Source of the DNA: DYJB01 sp963777165
GTDB lineage: Bacteria; Chloroflexota; Anaerolineae; Anaerolineales; E44-bin32
Direction of reading: 5' to 3'
Assembly: GCA_963777165.1 (NCBI GenBank)
Contig: CAVZPO010000023.1
Span: forward strand, 372,001 to 436,000
DNA: 64,000 nt
Both the position numbers and the translations under genes were made by a program. How positions within the stretch are numbered: position 1 is the first letter of the stretch; the number at the start of each line of letters is the position of its first letter. Shown here one piece after another: positions 45,001-53,453 of the stretch. Under the pieces are notes generated by a model. It was not told where the DNA came from. It saw only the letters and a program-made list of their open reading frames with translations, and ran no database searches.

Positions 45001-45915
45001 TCAGCGTCCGCCGAGCAGCGAGATCAATGGCGTGACGGTTAGTGGACTTAGCAGCGTCGAGATCAAAACCGCTCCGGTCACGAACGCTGGCTCCACCCCG
45101 AACTCAAGCGCGATGACGGTGTTGAGCACCGCCGTGGGCATGGCGGCCTCGAGGATTCCCGCCTGTCGGGCGGCGGCGCTCAACCCGAAGACTGGTGCCA
45201 AGATCCAGGCCAGGGCGGGGCTGGCGAGCAGTCGCAGCGCTGAGGCACCGGCCAGCAGGCCGCGCGACGTGGGGAGCCCCCCGCGCCCGAGCTGCATGCC
45301 CAGGATCAAGATCATCAGCGGGACGGCAGCGGCCGCCAGCAATTCCACAGGCCGGGCGAGAGCATAGGGCAGCTCGATGCCTGCCCCTCTCACGAGCAGC
45401 GCCAGGGGGACGGCATACATCGAAGGCACACGCGCCAGCCCGAGCAGCGCCTGGAGCGGGGAGGCCTTACCGACGGTGGCGACGTAGACGCCGAGCGAGT
45501 TGGTGAGCATGGTGCCGGCGATGTAGAAGATCGAAGCCCAGGCGAGGGCCTCGTCACCGAAGGCGAATTTGTTCAGGGAAAGCCCGTAGTTGCCGCTATT
45601 CATGAACGTGCTGGCCAGGATGAATGCCGCGGCCGTCTCGCCCGGTAACCGGAGCAATTTGGCCGAGGCCAGGCTGAGCAGCCCGACGCAGAGGATCACC
45701 GCGCCGGCAAAGCCCATCATGCGCAGAATGTCCGGCGGGCTGATGCGCGTAGACACCAGCAGCGTGAATACCAGCGCCGGGGTCGTGACATAGAATGCCA
45801 CTCGCGAAAGAGGTTGGGGGTCCACCTTCAGGAAGCGGTGCAGGGCGAAGCCGGCGCCCGCCACAAGCATGATCGGCAGGATGTTGTCAGCAAATAGGCC
45901 GAGCAGATGCGTCAA
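45001..45915 (-). CDS. AEC family (auxin efflux carrier-like) permease
   Basis: 304 residues, about ten membrane helices. Segments such as ILPIMLVAGAGFALHRFLKV at the N-terminus, ASTFMNSGNYGLSLNKFAFG and PLMILILGMQLGRGG fit the PIN-like AEC transporters of bacteria, which move organic acids such as malate or malonate. The TTG start at 45915 overlaps the stop of the HEAT gene, so it is the last cistron of the site-2 protease operon. The substrate is not visible. Confidence 0.88.
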   Translation of the reverse strand: MTHLLGLFADNILPIMLVAGAGFALHRFLKVDPQPLSRVAFYVTTPALVFTLLVSTRISPPDILRMMGFAGAVILCVGLLSLASAKLLRLPGETAAAFILASTFMNSGNYGLSLNKFAFGDEALAWASIFYIAGTMLTNSLGVYVATVGKASPLQALLGLARVPSMYAVPLALLVRGAGIELPYALARPVELLAAAAVPLMILILGMQLGRGGLPTSRGLLAGASALRLLASPALAWILAPVFGLSAAARQAGILEAAMPTAVLNTVIALEFGVEPAFVTGAVLISTLLSPLTVTPLISLLGGR

Positions 45916-46865
45916 TGCGAGGAGTCCTCGGGGTCGAAGTCAAGCAGGGGGATATCGCGTGTGCCGTCAACGAAGGCGATGTAGTCCAGACCGTCTTCAA
46001 TCAAGGCGATCTCGTCCTCACCTTCGGTGGACTCGAGCAAGCCGCTCAGCGCCTCCGATGCGTCCTGCCCGCCGATCTGGGCCAGCGACCAGATCGCCGC
46101 GAGCCGCACTTCGTCGATCGCATCCCCGGTCAGCTCGATCAGGTCATCGACGCTGCCGGGCAGCTCCAGCTCCCCTGCCGCACGTGCCGCCTCCGCCCGC
46201 AGGCCAGGCGCGGCATGATGCAGGTTCGCCAGGATCGATGCCTCCCACGCCGGGCTTGCCGAGCGCGCCATGGCCTTCAACGCCGACTGCATGCGCGGTT
46301 CCTGTCCGGAACGGTAAGCGGTTTCGATCAGCGCTGCGATTTCCGGCCGGGACGAGTAGCCCAGGGATTCAAGGCTCCGCAGCCGTACGGCTTCCTCCGG
46401 GTCGTCGCGCTGCGCCGCCAGCAGCCGCGCTTCCACCTGGCGCAACAATGCCTCGTCGATCTCCTCGATCTCGCCGAGATAGATGAAGCGCCCGAGCGCT
46501 GCGGCAGCCGTCGCGCGAACCTCCGCCGCCGAGTCGGCCTCGACCAGCCCTGCCAGCTGATGACCCAGGGACGGGTCCTCGCACTCCCATAGATTCTGGA
46601 TGGCCTGGCGGCGAATGCGCGGCTCTTCGTCGCCGAGGGCCAGGCGGTTGATGCGGTCGAAGTTGAGCTCGATATCCTCATCGGCCAATTGACCGAGGTG
46701 CTCGAGGATCTGGATCCTGAGCGCCGGGTCCCAGCCCGACCACGCGGTCTGGAAGGCCTGCAGGCGGGGAGAGTCCAGATCCGACGCGGCCTCCAGCAGG
46801 TCGTTCCGGATCGGCTGCAATGGGTCGGCAAGCGCGTCAAGGAGGTTCTGCAATTCGGTCGTCAT
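45912..46865 (-). CDS. HEAT-repeat protein
   Basis: 317 residues made of HEAT/PBS-lyase-like repeats, each of about 30 residues (for example RAEAARAAGELELPGSVDDL and EVRLAAIWSLAQIGGQDASE). The repeat array forms a solenoid used for protein binding; there is no catalytic motif. It lies ten bases downstream of the site-2 protease gene, which suggests an adaptor role at the membrane, though this is inference. Confidence 0.85.
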   Translation of the reverse strand: MTTELQNLLDALADPLQPIRNDLLEAASDLDSPRLQAFQTAWSGWDPALRIQILEHLGQLADEDIELNFDRINRLALGDEEPRIRRQAIQNLWECEDPSLGHQLAGLVEADSAAEVRATAAAALGRFIYLGEIEEIDEALLRQVEARLLAAQRDDPEEAVRLRSLESLGYSSRPEIAALIETAYRSGQEPRMQSALKAMARSASPAWEASILANLHHAAPGLRAEAARAAGELELPGSVDDLIELTGDAIDEVRLAAIWSLAQIGGQDASEALSGLLESTEGEDEIALIEDGLDYIAFVDGTRDIPLLDFDPEDSSH

Positions 46866-46875
46866 CGCCGATGCC

Positions 46876-47925
46876 TCAGCGCGGAAGCGAGATCGGGTTG
46901 AGGAAGTCCTGCAGGTTGACGTACAGCATGACGGCCAGCAGGAAGGCAAAGCCGATGGCGTGCGCCAGCCCTTCATAGCGAGGCGAGATGCGCCGCCGGG
47001 CGACGGCCTCAAACAGCACGAACAAGAGCCGGCCGCCGTCCAGGGCCGGGATCGGAAGCAGGTTGGCGAGGGCCAGGCCCAGGCTGATGACGCCGATCAG
47101 GTTGAGCGTCAGGAACGGGCGCTCGGAGCTGCGATCGATCTCGCCCGCCCAGGCGAGCATGTCGTACATGCCCTTCAACCCGCTCAGGCGTGCCTGATCG
47201 GCGGCGATCTCCTGCCGAATCAGTCGGGCGGGAAGATGGATCAACTCGTTGACCTGGAAGGCAATCGACTGAGCGCCATAGGTGATGGACTCACCCCACG
47301 TCGTCTGGAGACGCGGGTTGCCGGTGAGTATCCCGATCGGTCCCTGACCCTCCGGCGGCTCAGCCCGCGGGACAAGCTCGACGACCAGCGTCTGGCCGGC
47401 GCGCATGATCTCGAGGTGGACCGGTTGGCCAAGGCGCTCGGCAACCGCGTCCTGAAGCGTACCGTATCCCGCCACCGGCAGGCCGTCAATCGAAACGATC
47501 CGGTCCCCCGGCAGAAGGCCAGCGGCCTCGGCGGGCGAAGAAGGGGCGACGGCGTTGACGGTGGTCCGGTTGACATCGGGCGCAGCGAACTTGAAGGCTG
47601 CGGTGAAGGCCAGCAGGGCGAGCAGGACGTTGGCTCCCGGGCCCGCCAGCAAGACGAGGGTGCGCGTGCGCTTGCTCGCGTTGGCCAGGCCGCCCGGGAC
47701 GGAAGGATCATCCTCTCCGGCCGGCCGGACATACCCTCCGAGCGGGATCGCGTTCAACGTGAAGCGGGTCCCGCCGGCAGTGAAGAGGGTGGCCAGCCGA
47801 GGGGGGAAGCCTATGCCGAACTCCTCCACACGGACGCCGCGGGCGCGCGCGGCAAGGAAGTGCCCCAGCTCGTGGCCGAGGATCAATGTGCCGATGACCA
47901 GGATGAAGATCAGGAAGTCGCTCAT
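46876..47925 (-). CDS. rseP: RIP metalloprotease RseP (site-2 protease)
   Basis: 349 residues. The zinc motif LGHELGHFLAARARGVRV sits in the first membrane helix, a PDZ domain (APSSPAEAAGLLPGDRIVSI) lies in the middle, and the second metal motif NLLPIPALDGGRLLF is near the end. It performs intramembrane cleavage, typically of anti-sigma factors or leftover signal peptides. The neighbours HEAT and AEC follow in the same operon. A TATAAT at 47961-47966 on the minus strand is the likely -10 box. Confidence 0.95.
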   Translation of the reverse strand: MSDFLIFILVIGTLILGHELGHFLAARARGVRVEEFGIGFPPRLATLFTAGGTRFTLNAIPLGGYVRPAGEDDPSVPGGLANASKRTRTLVLLAGPGANVLLALLAFTAAFKFAAPDVNRTTVNAVAPSSPAEAAGLLPGDRIVSIDGLPVAGYGTLQDAVAERLGQPVHLEIMRAGQTLVVELVPRAEPPEGQGPIGILTGNPRLQTTWGESITYGAQSIAFQVNELIHLPARLIRQEIAADQARLSGLKGMYDMLAWAGEIDRSSERPFLTLNLIGVISLGLALANLLPIPALDGGRLLFVLFEAVARRRISPRYEGLAHAIGFAFLLAVMLYVNLQDFLNPISLPR

Positions 47926-47974
47926 GGCATGGTTGGCCGGGGATCCCGGACTAAGCTGGGATTATATCACCCGG

Positions 47975-48958
47975 TCAATCGGGGAGCAGGCGCGCGGCCT
48001 CTCCCGGCGGGCACTCGAATACCAGGTCGACGCCGGGGAGATCCTGCAACTTGGCCTTGACGACCGACGCTTGACCCGGGGCGCACAGGCAGTGCACATT
48101 GGGGCCGGCATCGATCGTCGCGCACACTTCGATGCCTTGCCGGCGCCACTCGGCCACGGCATGCAAAACGGTAAGAGTCGAGGGCTGCCAATATACCAGG
48201 GCGGGCGACGAGGTCATCATGACCGCGTGCATCATCAGGCAGTCCAGTTCGACCACTTCTGCGAGCCCGGCGAAATCGCGCACGAGGAGCGCCTGGCGGC
48301 AAGCGGACAGGCGTCGAGGCGTGTCGGCGACACGGGCGGCCTGCAGCGGGCTCGAGGCGGCCAGCCGGTGGCCTTCGGTCGATCCGGTCGACTTGGGCGA
48401 CTGGCTGACGACCGCGATGAGATCGATGAGCGGCCAATGCTCCCCGGGCGCCAGAGGGATCGCGTATGACGATTCATCCTCGTCACCGGCGATCCATTCG
48501 ACGAAGCCGCCGAAGATCGACCGGCATGCCGATCCTGAGCCTCGGCGCGCCAGGCGCGAAAGCGCCGCTGCCTCCAATGCCAGCCCGCAAGCCGCAGCGG
48601 CTGCCAGCGTGATTGCAGCGAACGCGGAGGCCGAGGAGGCGATCCCCGCGCCGCTCGGGAAGTTGCTGGACGAGTCGATCCGAGCCCGCAGATCGTGTCC
48701 CGCGGCGGCACGTACCAGGTCGAGCTGCTGCGCGACACGCAGGCGGGCTGCCGGATGCGCCGCCTGACCGTCGATGACGAGTGTGTCCACCGTCGCAGCC
48801 GGATCGAAGGCCACGCGCGCGACCGTGTGCAGCCCGCCCAGGGTCATCGACAGCGAGCCGTTGCTGGGCAGGCGCAAGTTGTCATCCCGATTGCCCCAAT
48901 ACTTCACCAGGGCGATGTTCGGGGAGGCTTGAGCGCTAGCGACAAGTGCGGGTGGCAT
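47975..48958 (-). CDS. Diphosphomevalonate (or phosphomevalonate) decarboxylase
   Basis: 327 residues, GHMP kinase fold. Family marks: NIALVKYWGNRDDNLRLPSN at the N-terminus, the phosphate loop SSSNFPSGAGIASSASAF and the catalytic aspartate in ATIDAGPNVHCL. The lysine usual in KYWGK is Asn here. Chloroflexota run a mevalonate route in which the decarboxylase may act on mevalonate 5-phosphate, as shown for Roseiflexus; the substituted residue could matter for that choice. It makes isopentenyl (di)phosphate. The other mevalonate genes are not in the window. Confidence 0.9.
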   Translation of the reverse strand: MPPALVASAQASPNIALVKYWGNRDDNLRLPSNGSLSMTLGGLHTVARVAFDPAATVDTLVIDGQAAHPAARLRVAQQLDLVRAAAGHDLRARIDSSSNFPSGAGIASSASAFAAITLAAAAACGLALEAAALSRLARRGSGSACRSIFGGFVEWIAGDEDESSYAIPLAPGEHWPLIDLIAVVSQSPKSTGSTEGHRLAASSPLQAARVADTPRRLSACRQALLVRDFAGLAEVVELDCLMMHAVMMTSSPALVYWQPSTLTVLHAVAEWRRQGIEVCATIDAGPNVHCLCAPGQASVVKAKLQDLPGVDLVFECPPGEAARLLPD

Positions 48959-49276
48959 ACGTCCTGGCTTGCGGATGGATTCGATCGGCCCGGAGCTGAC
49001 TCTTCAACGGATTGGCGCCGGCGTCCCTTGCTCGGGGCCGGGGCGTCTCCCAGGGCGTGGTCGGTCCGCCGGGGCCGTCGGCAGGATTCTAGCCGAACTT
49101 GCATGGGCCGCGCGGGGGAATAGGTGCAGTCGTACGGCAAGGGTGCAAGCAGGGAGGCGGTCGACATGGTTGTGCACGAACGCGGTGGCTATCCGTGAAA
49201 GGCGCTCGCCATAACCTACGGGAGCTTCGGCGATTCGGACGCTCCCAGAGCAAGCACCGTCACCTCCAGGCAGGGA
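48959..49276. other. Gap of 318 bases without a clear gene
   Basis: Separates the decarboxylase and the bactofilin-like gene. I see no tRNA, strong promoter, hairpin or supported open frame in it; short frames have no ribosome binding site. Confidence 0.4.
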
Positions 49277-50506
49277 TCAGAGTTGACGCGTGTCCCGTAC
49301 GCTCATCCAGATGGCACCCAGCCCGAAGAAAGTGGCGGACACAGCGGCCAGCCAGCCCAGATAGGGGATGGCGGCCAACAGCAGGTAAACCAGGACACCA
49401 AGGAGAATGCACCATACCTTCGTATCCGCGGTCCGGGGTGAGAGCGGGGTCAGGATCAGCCGGCCGATGAGGAATGCGGCGACGAGCTTGCTGCAGAAGA
49501 GGACCAGAAAGACGTAGACCGCGCCGGCTAACAGGATCGAGAACAGCCCGACGGCGAAGGTCAGCGCGCCGAGCGCTCCCAGGGAGAGCGCCCAGAACAG
49601 CATCGACACGGCGACGATGACCAGGGTCGCCAGGATGAGGCCCACGATGCCCGTGGCGAACACGGTCATGCCCCAGCCGAGTGCCGCCCACGGGGAAGTG
49701 CGGAGTCGATGGGCGCCGCGCGGCAGCAGGTTCGGTGTCACCAACGCGAGCAGCAGGCCCAGTGCGGCGAAAGTCACGAAGTCGAGCCCGAACCGCAATA
49801 GCCACTCACGCAGGCGAGCGGTGTCGAGCGCAGCCAGGATAGAGGACGGCGTAGACGGGCCCATGCTCATCAGCGTGTCCGGCGGCGAGCCAGCACTTCC
49901 GACGCTGGATTCGAGAGGGAGGGCGGAGGTGGGTGCAAGCAACGGGGGCAGCTGGATCCGGTCTGCCCCCAGGAGCGAATTGACGCCCTGGATGGCCAGC
50001 CGCAAGAGCTCCACCGGTCCGATGATGGCCTTCATATTGCGGCCGAGCTCGCCTTCGAGCCGAGCACCAAGGGTGATGGCGTTGATGTCGCGGGCGATGT
50101 CCCCGCCCGGGGCAGTATCGAGTTCGCCCCCGACAAAGTACACGCTTCGCTCGATGGCTGAAGTCGGTCCGAACGCCAGGAGGAGGGAGGCAGCGAACAG
50201 GCTGCCGCCCACTTTGCCGGTGACGGACACCGATTGGGCGGCGCTGACCAGGCTTCCGGTGATCGTGCCGCTGACCCGCACCGAGTTCCCAAGTGCGATC
50301 ACATCCCCCTCGACCGTCCCATCGACGACCACATCATTGCCGTACAAGATGATGTCGTTCTGGATGGTGACACCGGCGGGGACGGAATCGCCGTAGACGA
50401 TCCCCTGGGCGTGGGCGCTGGAAAAGACCGAGAGCGAGCCGCCGAGCGCTAGCATGAGTCCGAGGAGCAGGCGGAGTGCGGCATGGGGGACGCGGCGTGT
50501 GTTCAT
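49277..50506 (-). CDS. Bactofilin-like polymer-forming protein with C-terminal TM domain
   Basis: 409 residues from ATG 50506, chosen because AAGGATGATC lies upstream. After a signal peptide (LLLGLMLALGGSLSVFSSAHA) comes a beta-helix of short repeats, DVVVDGTVEGDVIALGNSVR and VSGTITGSLVSAAQSVSVTG, a bactofilin/polymer-forming type. The C-terminal half has about five membrane helices (LGWGMTVFATGIVGLILATL, LGVLVYLLLAAIPYLGWLAA). The protein is probably a surface scaffold anchored in the membrane. Confidence 0.82.
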   Translation of the reverse strand: MNTRRVPHAALRLLLGLMLALGGSLSVFSSAHAQGIVYGDSVPAGVTIQNDIILYGNDVVVDGTVEGDVIALGNSVRVSGTITGSLVSAAQSVSVTGKVGGSLFAASLLLAFGPTSAIERSVYFVGGELDTAPGGDIARDINAITLGARLEGELGRNMKAIIGPVELLRLAIQGVNSLLGADRIQLPPLLAPTSALPLESSVGSAGSPPDTLMSMGPSTPSSILAALDTARLREWLLRFGLDFVTFAALGLLLALVTPNLLPRGAHRLRTSPWAALGWGMTVFATGIVGLILATLVIVAVSMLFWALSLGALGALTFAVGLFSILLAGAVYVFLVLFCSKLVAAFLIGRLILTPLSPRTADTKVWCILLGVLVYLLLAAIPYLGWLAAVSATFFGLGAIWMSVRDTRQL

Positions 50507-50698
50507 GCTGATCATCCTTACGCGGAGTGCGCGTGTCACGTGAGGCCGCCTTGCGGGCCGAGAACCGCCGGGCGATGGGGTGGTCGCCCTCCAGACCGAA
50601 GCGGTGTCCGAGAGGCGCTGCGGCAGTGCGATCGTCATGCGAGCCCGGATCGCCAGACCCGCCAAGGCAAGGAGACGCACAGCGGCGTCTCCGGGAGG

Positions 50699-50771
50699 GG
50701 TGGCTGACGGGGATCGAACCCGCAACCCTCGCATCCACAGTGCGATGCTCTGCCATTGAGCTACAGCCACC
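50699..50771 (-). tRNA. tRNA-His (anticodon GTG)
   Basis: On the minus strand: G-1 at 50771, acceptor GTGGCTG with CAGCCAC, D arm GCTC/GAGC, anticodon stem TCGCA/TGCGA with loop CTGTGGA (anticodon GTG), T arm GCGGG TTCGATC CCCGT, discriminator C73. G-1 opposite C73 is the histidine identity pair. CCA is not encoded, unlike tRNA-Asp. Confidence 0.95.
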
Positions 50772-50784
50772 GAGGCACGTGGCG

Positions 50785-50790
50785 ATTGTA
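50785..50790 (-). promoter_or_regulatory. -10 box of tRNA-His
   Basis: TACAAT on the minus strand, 13 bases upstream of the mature 5' end. Confidence 0.5.
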
Positions 50791-50826
50791 GCATAGATCG
50801 ACGGTCGGGCCTGTCGGTGAGAAGGG

Positions 50827-50858
50827 AACTCCCAGCCGGAGGAGGGCGGCTGGGAGTT
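50827..50858. terminator. Hairpin downstream of the TPR-like gene
   Basis: AACTCCCAGCCG pairs perfectly (12 bp) with CGGCTGGGAGTT across eight bases, between the minus-strand TPR-like gene and tRNA-His. Confidence 0.65.
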
Positions 50859-50891
50859 CGAGCGCGGCCGATCGCCGGTCTGACCGCAGGC

Positions 50892-51131
50892 TTAACCGAA
50901 CGGGCTCAGCGCCGTGACGCGGCGCAGGCACTCCTGTTTGGCGTCGCTCTCGGGAAGGCACTCCGCCATCCACAACCAGGCGACAACATTGGAAGGCTCG
51001 CGCTGGAGAACCCAGGCGAGTGCCGCCCGACCGCGAGTCGAGTCCCCCTGCTTGATGGCGGTGACGGCGAAATCGAGGGCTTGCTCGCTGGTGGGGTTGG
51101 CACTGGTCATCATGAGTTCTGCGATCTCCAT
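50892..51131 (-). CDS. Small TPR-like protein, 79 aa
   Basis: One and a half TPR-like helix pairs: SEQALDFAVTAIKQGDSTRG and RAALAWVLQREPSNVVAWLW, then MAECLPESDAKQECLRRVTA. Proteins of this form are frequent in Chloroflexota with unknown role. The ATG at 51131 follows TCGCAGCGGACATAGATGG without a strong ribosome binding site; an internal ATG-ATG at 51113 is possible. Confidence 0.7.
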   Translation of the reverse strand: MEIAELMMTSANPTSEQALDFAVTAIKQGDSTRGRAALAWVLQREPSNVVAWLWMAECLPESDAKQECLRRVTALSPFG

Positions 51132-51439
51132 CTATGTCCGCTGCGATGAGGGTTTCTGCAAGCATCGTAGCACGAGAGCAGAGGCACGTGTCTTGCATTC
51201 ACCTTGCAGGCCGGGGGAGTCAACATCGAGCCCGCGTGGGGCTCGATGTTGGAGGAGGGCAATTCGCCGCCGGGCGTTCGGAGAGAAGGGTCAGAGGTTG
51301 GGGCGCAGGCCGGTGCTCTCAAGGAGACGGTCGCTAGACGCCCCCGATGACACCAGGGGTTTGTCTCTCGACGCCTGCGCAGCGGCGACTTGCGCCTTTA
51401 TGCTAGCATGCCCCATTCGGCACGGGCCTTTCAGTTGCC
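51132..51439. other. Gap of 308 bases with one perfect hairpin
   Basis: Lies between the hisS stop and the TPR-like gene (both minus). The hairpin at 51221-51251 is the only clear element. No RNA gene recognised. Confidence 0.4.
51221..51251. terminator. Perfect hairpin downstream of hisS
   Basis: CAACATCGAGCCC pairs with GGGCTCGATGTTG across GCGTG (13 bp, perfect). It lacks a T-tract; it may end the hisS transcript or stabilise a leader of the TPR-like gene. Confidence 0.5.
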
Positions 51440-52718
51440 TTACGCCGGGCCCCCTCCAAGGAGCTCCCGGGCGCGGATGACCGCCTCGGCTCGCGGGCAG
51501 ACGATTTGACGTCCGCTGGGCAGGTGTTTGAGCGTCAGGGTCCCGGCCTGAATCTCATCCGGACCCAGAATGGCGACGATCGGGATGCCGAGCCGGTCGG
51601 CGTACTTGAGTTGGCGGGGGACGCGCCCCGCTTCGGGAAACCACTCGGCCTGCAAACCGGCCGCCCGCAGCTCCTGGCACAGGCCGAGCGACGCCGAGCG
51701 CGTCGAGTTCGTCGAACGTGGTGACCAGGACCAAGCTCGGGCTGGTGCGCAGAGCAGGGCGGGCGGAAGCGGCCGCCAGCACGAGCCCGACCACGACATC
51801 GCCCATCGCGAATCCGGTGCCCGGGAGCCGGTCGCCCCCGACGTCGCGGACCAGATTGTCGTAGCGTCCTCCACCCAGCACGGCCCGGTGTTCGCCTGCC
51901 GTGTCCCGCGCCTCGAAGACCACCCCGGTGTAGTAATCCAGCCCGCGTATGACGGACGGGTCGTAGGCCAGGTAGTCCGAAACGCCAAGCGCCTCGGCCG
52001 CGTCGAAGAACGCCACCAGCTCAGGCGATTGTCGCCAGGCCTCACGATCGGCCAGGCCTTCCGTCAGCCGGGCGAACTGCTCGGGCGAGAGGCCCGTCTC
52101 CAGGGCGTAGGCAGTCCACGCCGCCGGCGACATCTTGTCCCGTCGATCGATCAACCGGAAGACGGAGGGGAGCAAGTCCGCTTTGATCCCCATCTGGTCG
52201 AATTGTCGCTCGGCCAGCCTGCGGTCATTGACCAGGATGCGGATCGTGTCTGGTCCAAGCCCGACGGCGCGGAAGAACGTGGCACCGATGGCAGCAATCT
52301 CGGCATCAGCCTCGGGCAATTCGACGCCGACGATGTCGATGTTCCATTGAAAGAACTCCCGGGTGCGTCCCTTCTGCGGCCGCTCGTAGCGCCAGAAGGG
52401 TCCGAACGACCACCATCGAATGGGCTGCACCAGGCTCTTGCTCCGCTGCGCCACCATGCGGGCGAGGCTGAGCGTCAGCTCAGGTCGCAGGGCAACCAGA
52501 TCACCGCCCCGATCAGGGAAGACGAAGGACTGCTCCTTGACCAGCTCCTCGCCGGACTTGGCGGCGTAGAGTTCCATTCGCTCCAGGAAGGGGCCGTCAT
52601 ACTCCTGATAGCCGAAGCTCTCGGAGACCGACCGGATGTGCTCGTAGAGCCACCGCCGGAAGGCAAGGTCCTCAGGGTAGAAATCACGTGTGCCCTTCAC
52701 AGGCTGAATGGTGTCCAT
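51440..52718 (-). CDS. hisS: Histidyl-tRNA synthetase (frameshifted)
   Basis: About 425 residues. Class II core: QPVKGTRDFYPEDLAFRRWL, LRPELTLSLARMVAQR (motif 2 region), FWRYERPQKGRTREFFQWNI, GLDYYTGVVFEARDT and LGGGRYDNLVRDVGG. One extra base near 51691-51695 shifts the C-terminal anticodon-binding domain; corrected, it reads GLCQELRAAGLQAEWFPEAG and continues with YADRLGIPIVAILGPDEI. I choose ATG 52718, with GTG 52730 possible. tRNA-His lies 668 bases downstream on the same strand. Charging tRNA-His is essential, so the break is probably an assembly error. Confidence 0.9.
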
Positions 52719-52739
52719 CAGCGACCTCACTCACAAAGG

Positions 52740-52771
52740 ACAGGGCGGCGGGATCCATCCCGCCGCCCTGT
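52740..52771 (-). promoter_or_regulatory. Long leader hairpin immediately upstream of hisS
   Basis: ACAGGGCGGCGGGAT pairs with ATCCCGCCGCCCTGT (15 bp). It lies about 20 bases before the hisS start within a leader of about 145 bases from the TATAAT at 52876-52871. It may be an attenuator, but no T-box consensus, histidine-codon leader peptide or T-run is seen. Confidence 0.5.
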
Positions 52772-52870
52772 GGACCTTCCCGCGGAGACTCTTCAAACCG
52801 CGATGAATCCGCACCAGGTCAGAGAGGAGTGGATCGTCGCAGTGAATTCCTTGGCTTGGATTGCGCGGGG

Positions 52871-52876
52871 ATTATA
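52871..52876 (-). promoter_or_regulatory. -10 box of hisS
   Basis: TATAAT on the minus strand. The -35 region is not recognisable. Confidence 0.5.
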
Positions 52877-52930
52877 GCACGAGCTTCGTGGCGGGTCCGG
52901 CGCGCGAGTGGGGCAGAGCCGGGAGTCTGC

Positions 52931-53362
52931 TCAGCCGGCGTTGCGGGGTTCTACCACCGCCTGATCGGTCACGTGAATCCTGCCGCCCGCATGAACCCGG
53001 GCGAGCAAGCCCCGCCGTCCGCGAATCGAATCGCGCAGGCCCGGACGGATGGCATCGATTTGATCGCAGGGGGAGCAGTCGCCTGTCACCTCCAGGGTGG
53101 CATTGCCGAGGCGAAGGCGCGTCCCTTCCGGTAGGCCGGCAAGCTCAAGTCCCGTGATCGTGATGTTCTCTCGAATCTGGCCGGGCTGCAGGTCGAATTT
53201 GGCCAGCGTCGCCTGATCGACGAGCAGGATTTGTCGGCTCGTCCGGCCAAAAGAGGCGTCGCCCGCCAATCCCTTGCCTGCGACGGCATCCACATAAGGG
53301 ACGTCGCGCATCGGCTGGCCGTGCACGGGTTTCAGGAACAGCCTCTGGACGTATGCCGTCAT
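52931..53362 (-). CDS. MOSC domain protein
   Basis: 143 residues from ATG 53362. Single MOSC-type beta-barrel: GKGLAGDASFGRTSRQILLV, IRENITITGLELAGLPEG and CSPCDQIDAIRPGLRDSIRG, the last holding the conserved cysteine region that carries sulfur or metal. MOSC domains act with molybdenum cofactor or as sulfur carriers. The tungsten aldehyde oxidoreductase in the window needs a similar cofactor, so a link is possible but not shown. Confidence 0.88.
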   Translation of the reverse strand: MTAYVQRLFLKPVHGQPMRDVPYVDAVAGKGLAGDASFGRTSRQILLVDQATLAKFDLQPGQIRENITITGLELAGLPEGTRLRLGNATLEVTGDCSPCDQIDAIRPGLRDSIRGRRGLLARVHAGGRIHVTDQAVVEPRNAG

Positions 53363-53453
53363 GGGGATCTGCACTCCGCCGGCAGTCTAACACAGTCCTC
53401 GACGGGGGGGACGTGGTATCCTTCCCCGAAACCCGTCGGCCGGGAAGTCCTCC

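Noticed and set aside
49277..50794. Extended N-terminus of the bactofilin-like protein running into tRNA-His
   Set aside because: The extra residues are translation of a tRNA gene; a signal peptide and a ribosome binding site fix the start at 50506.
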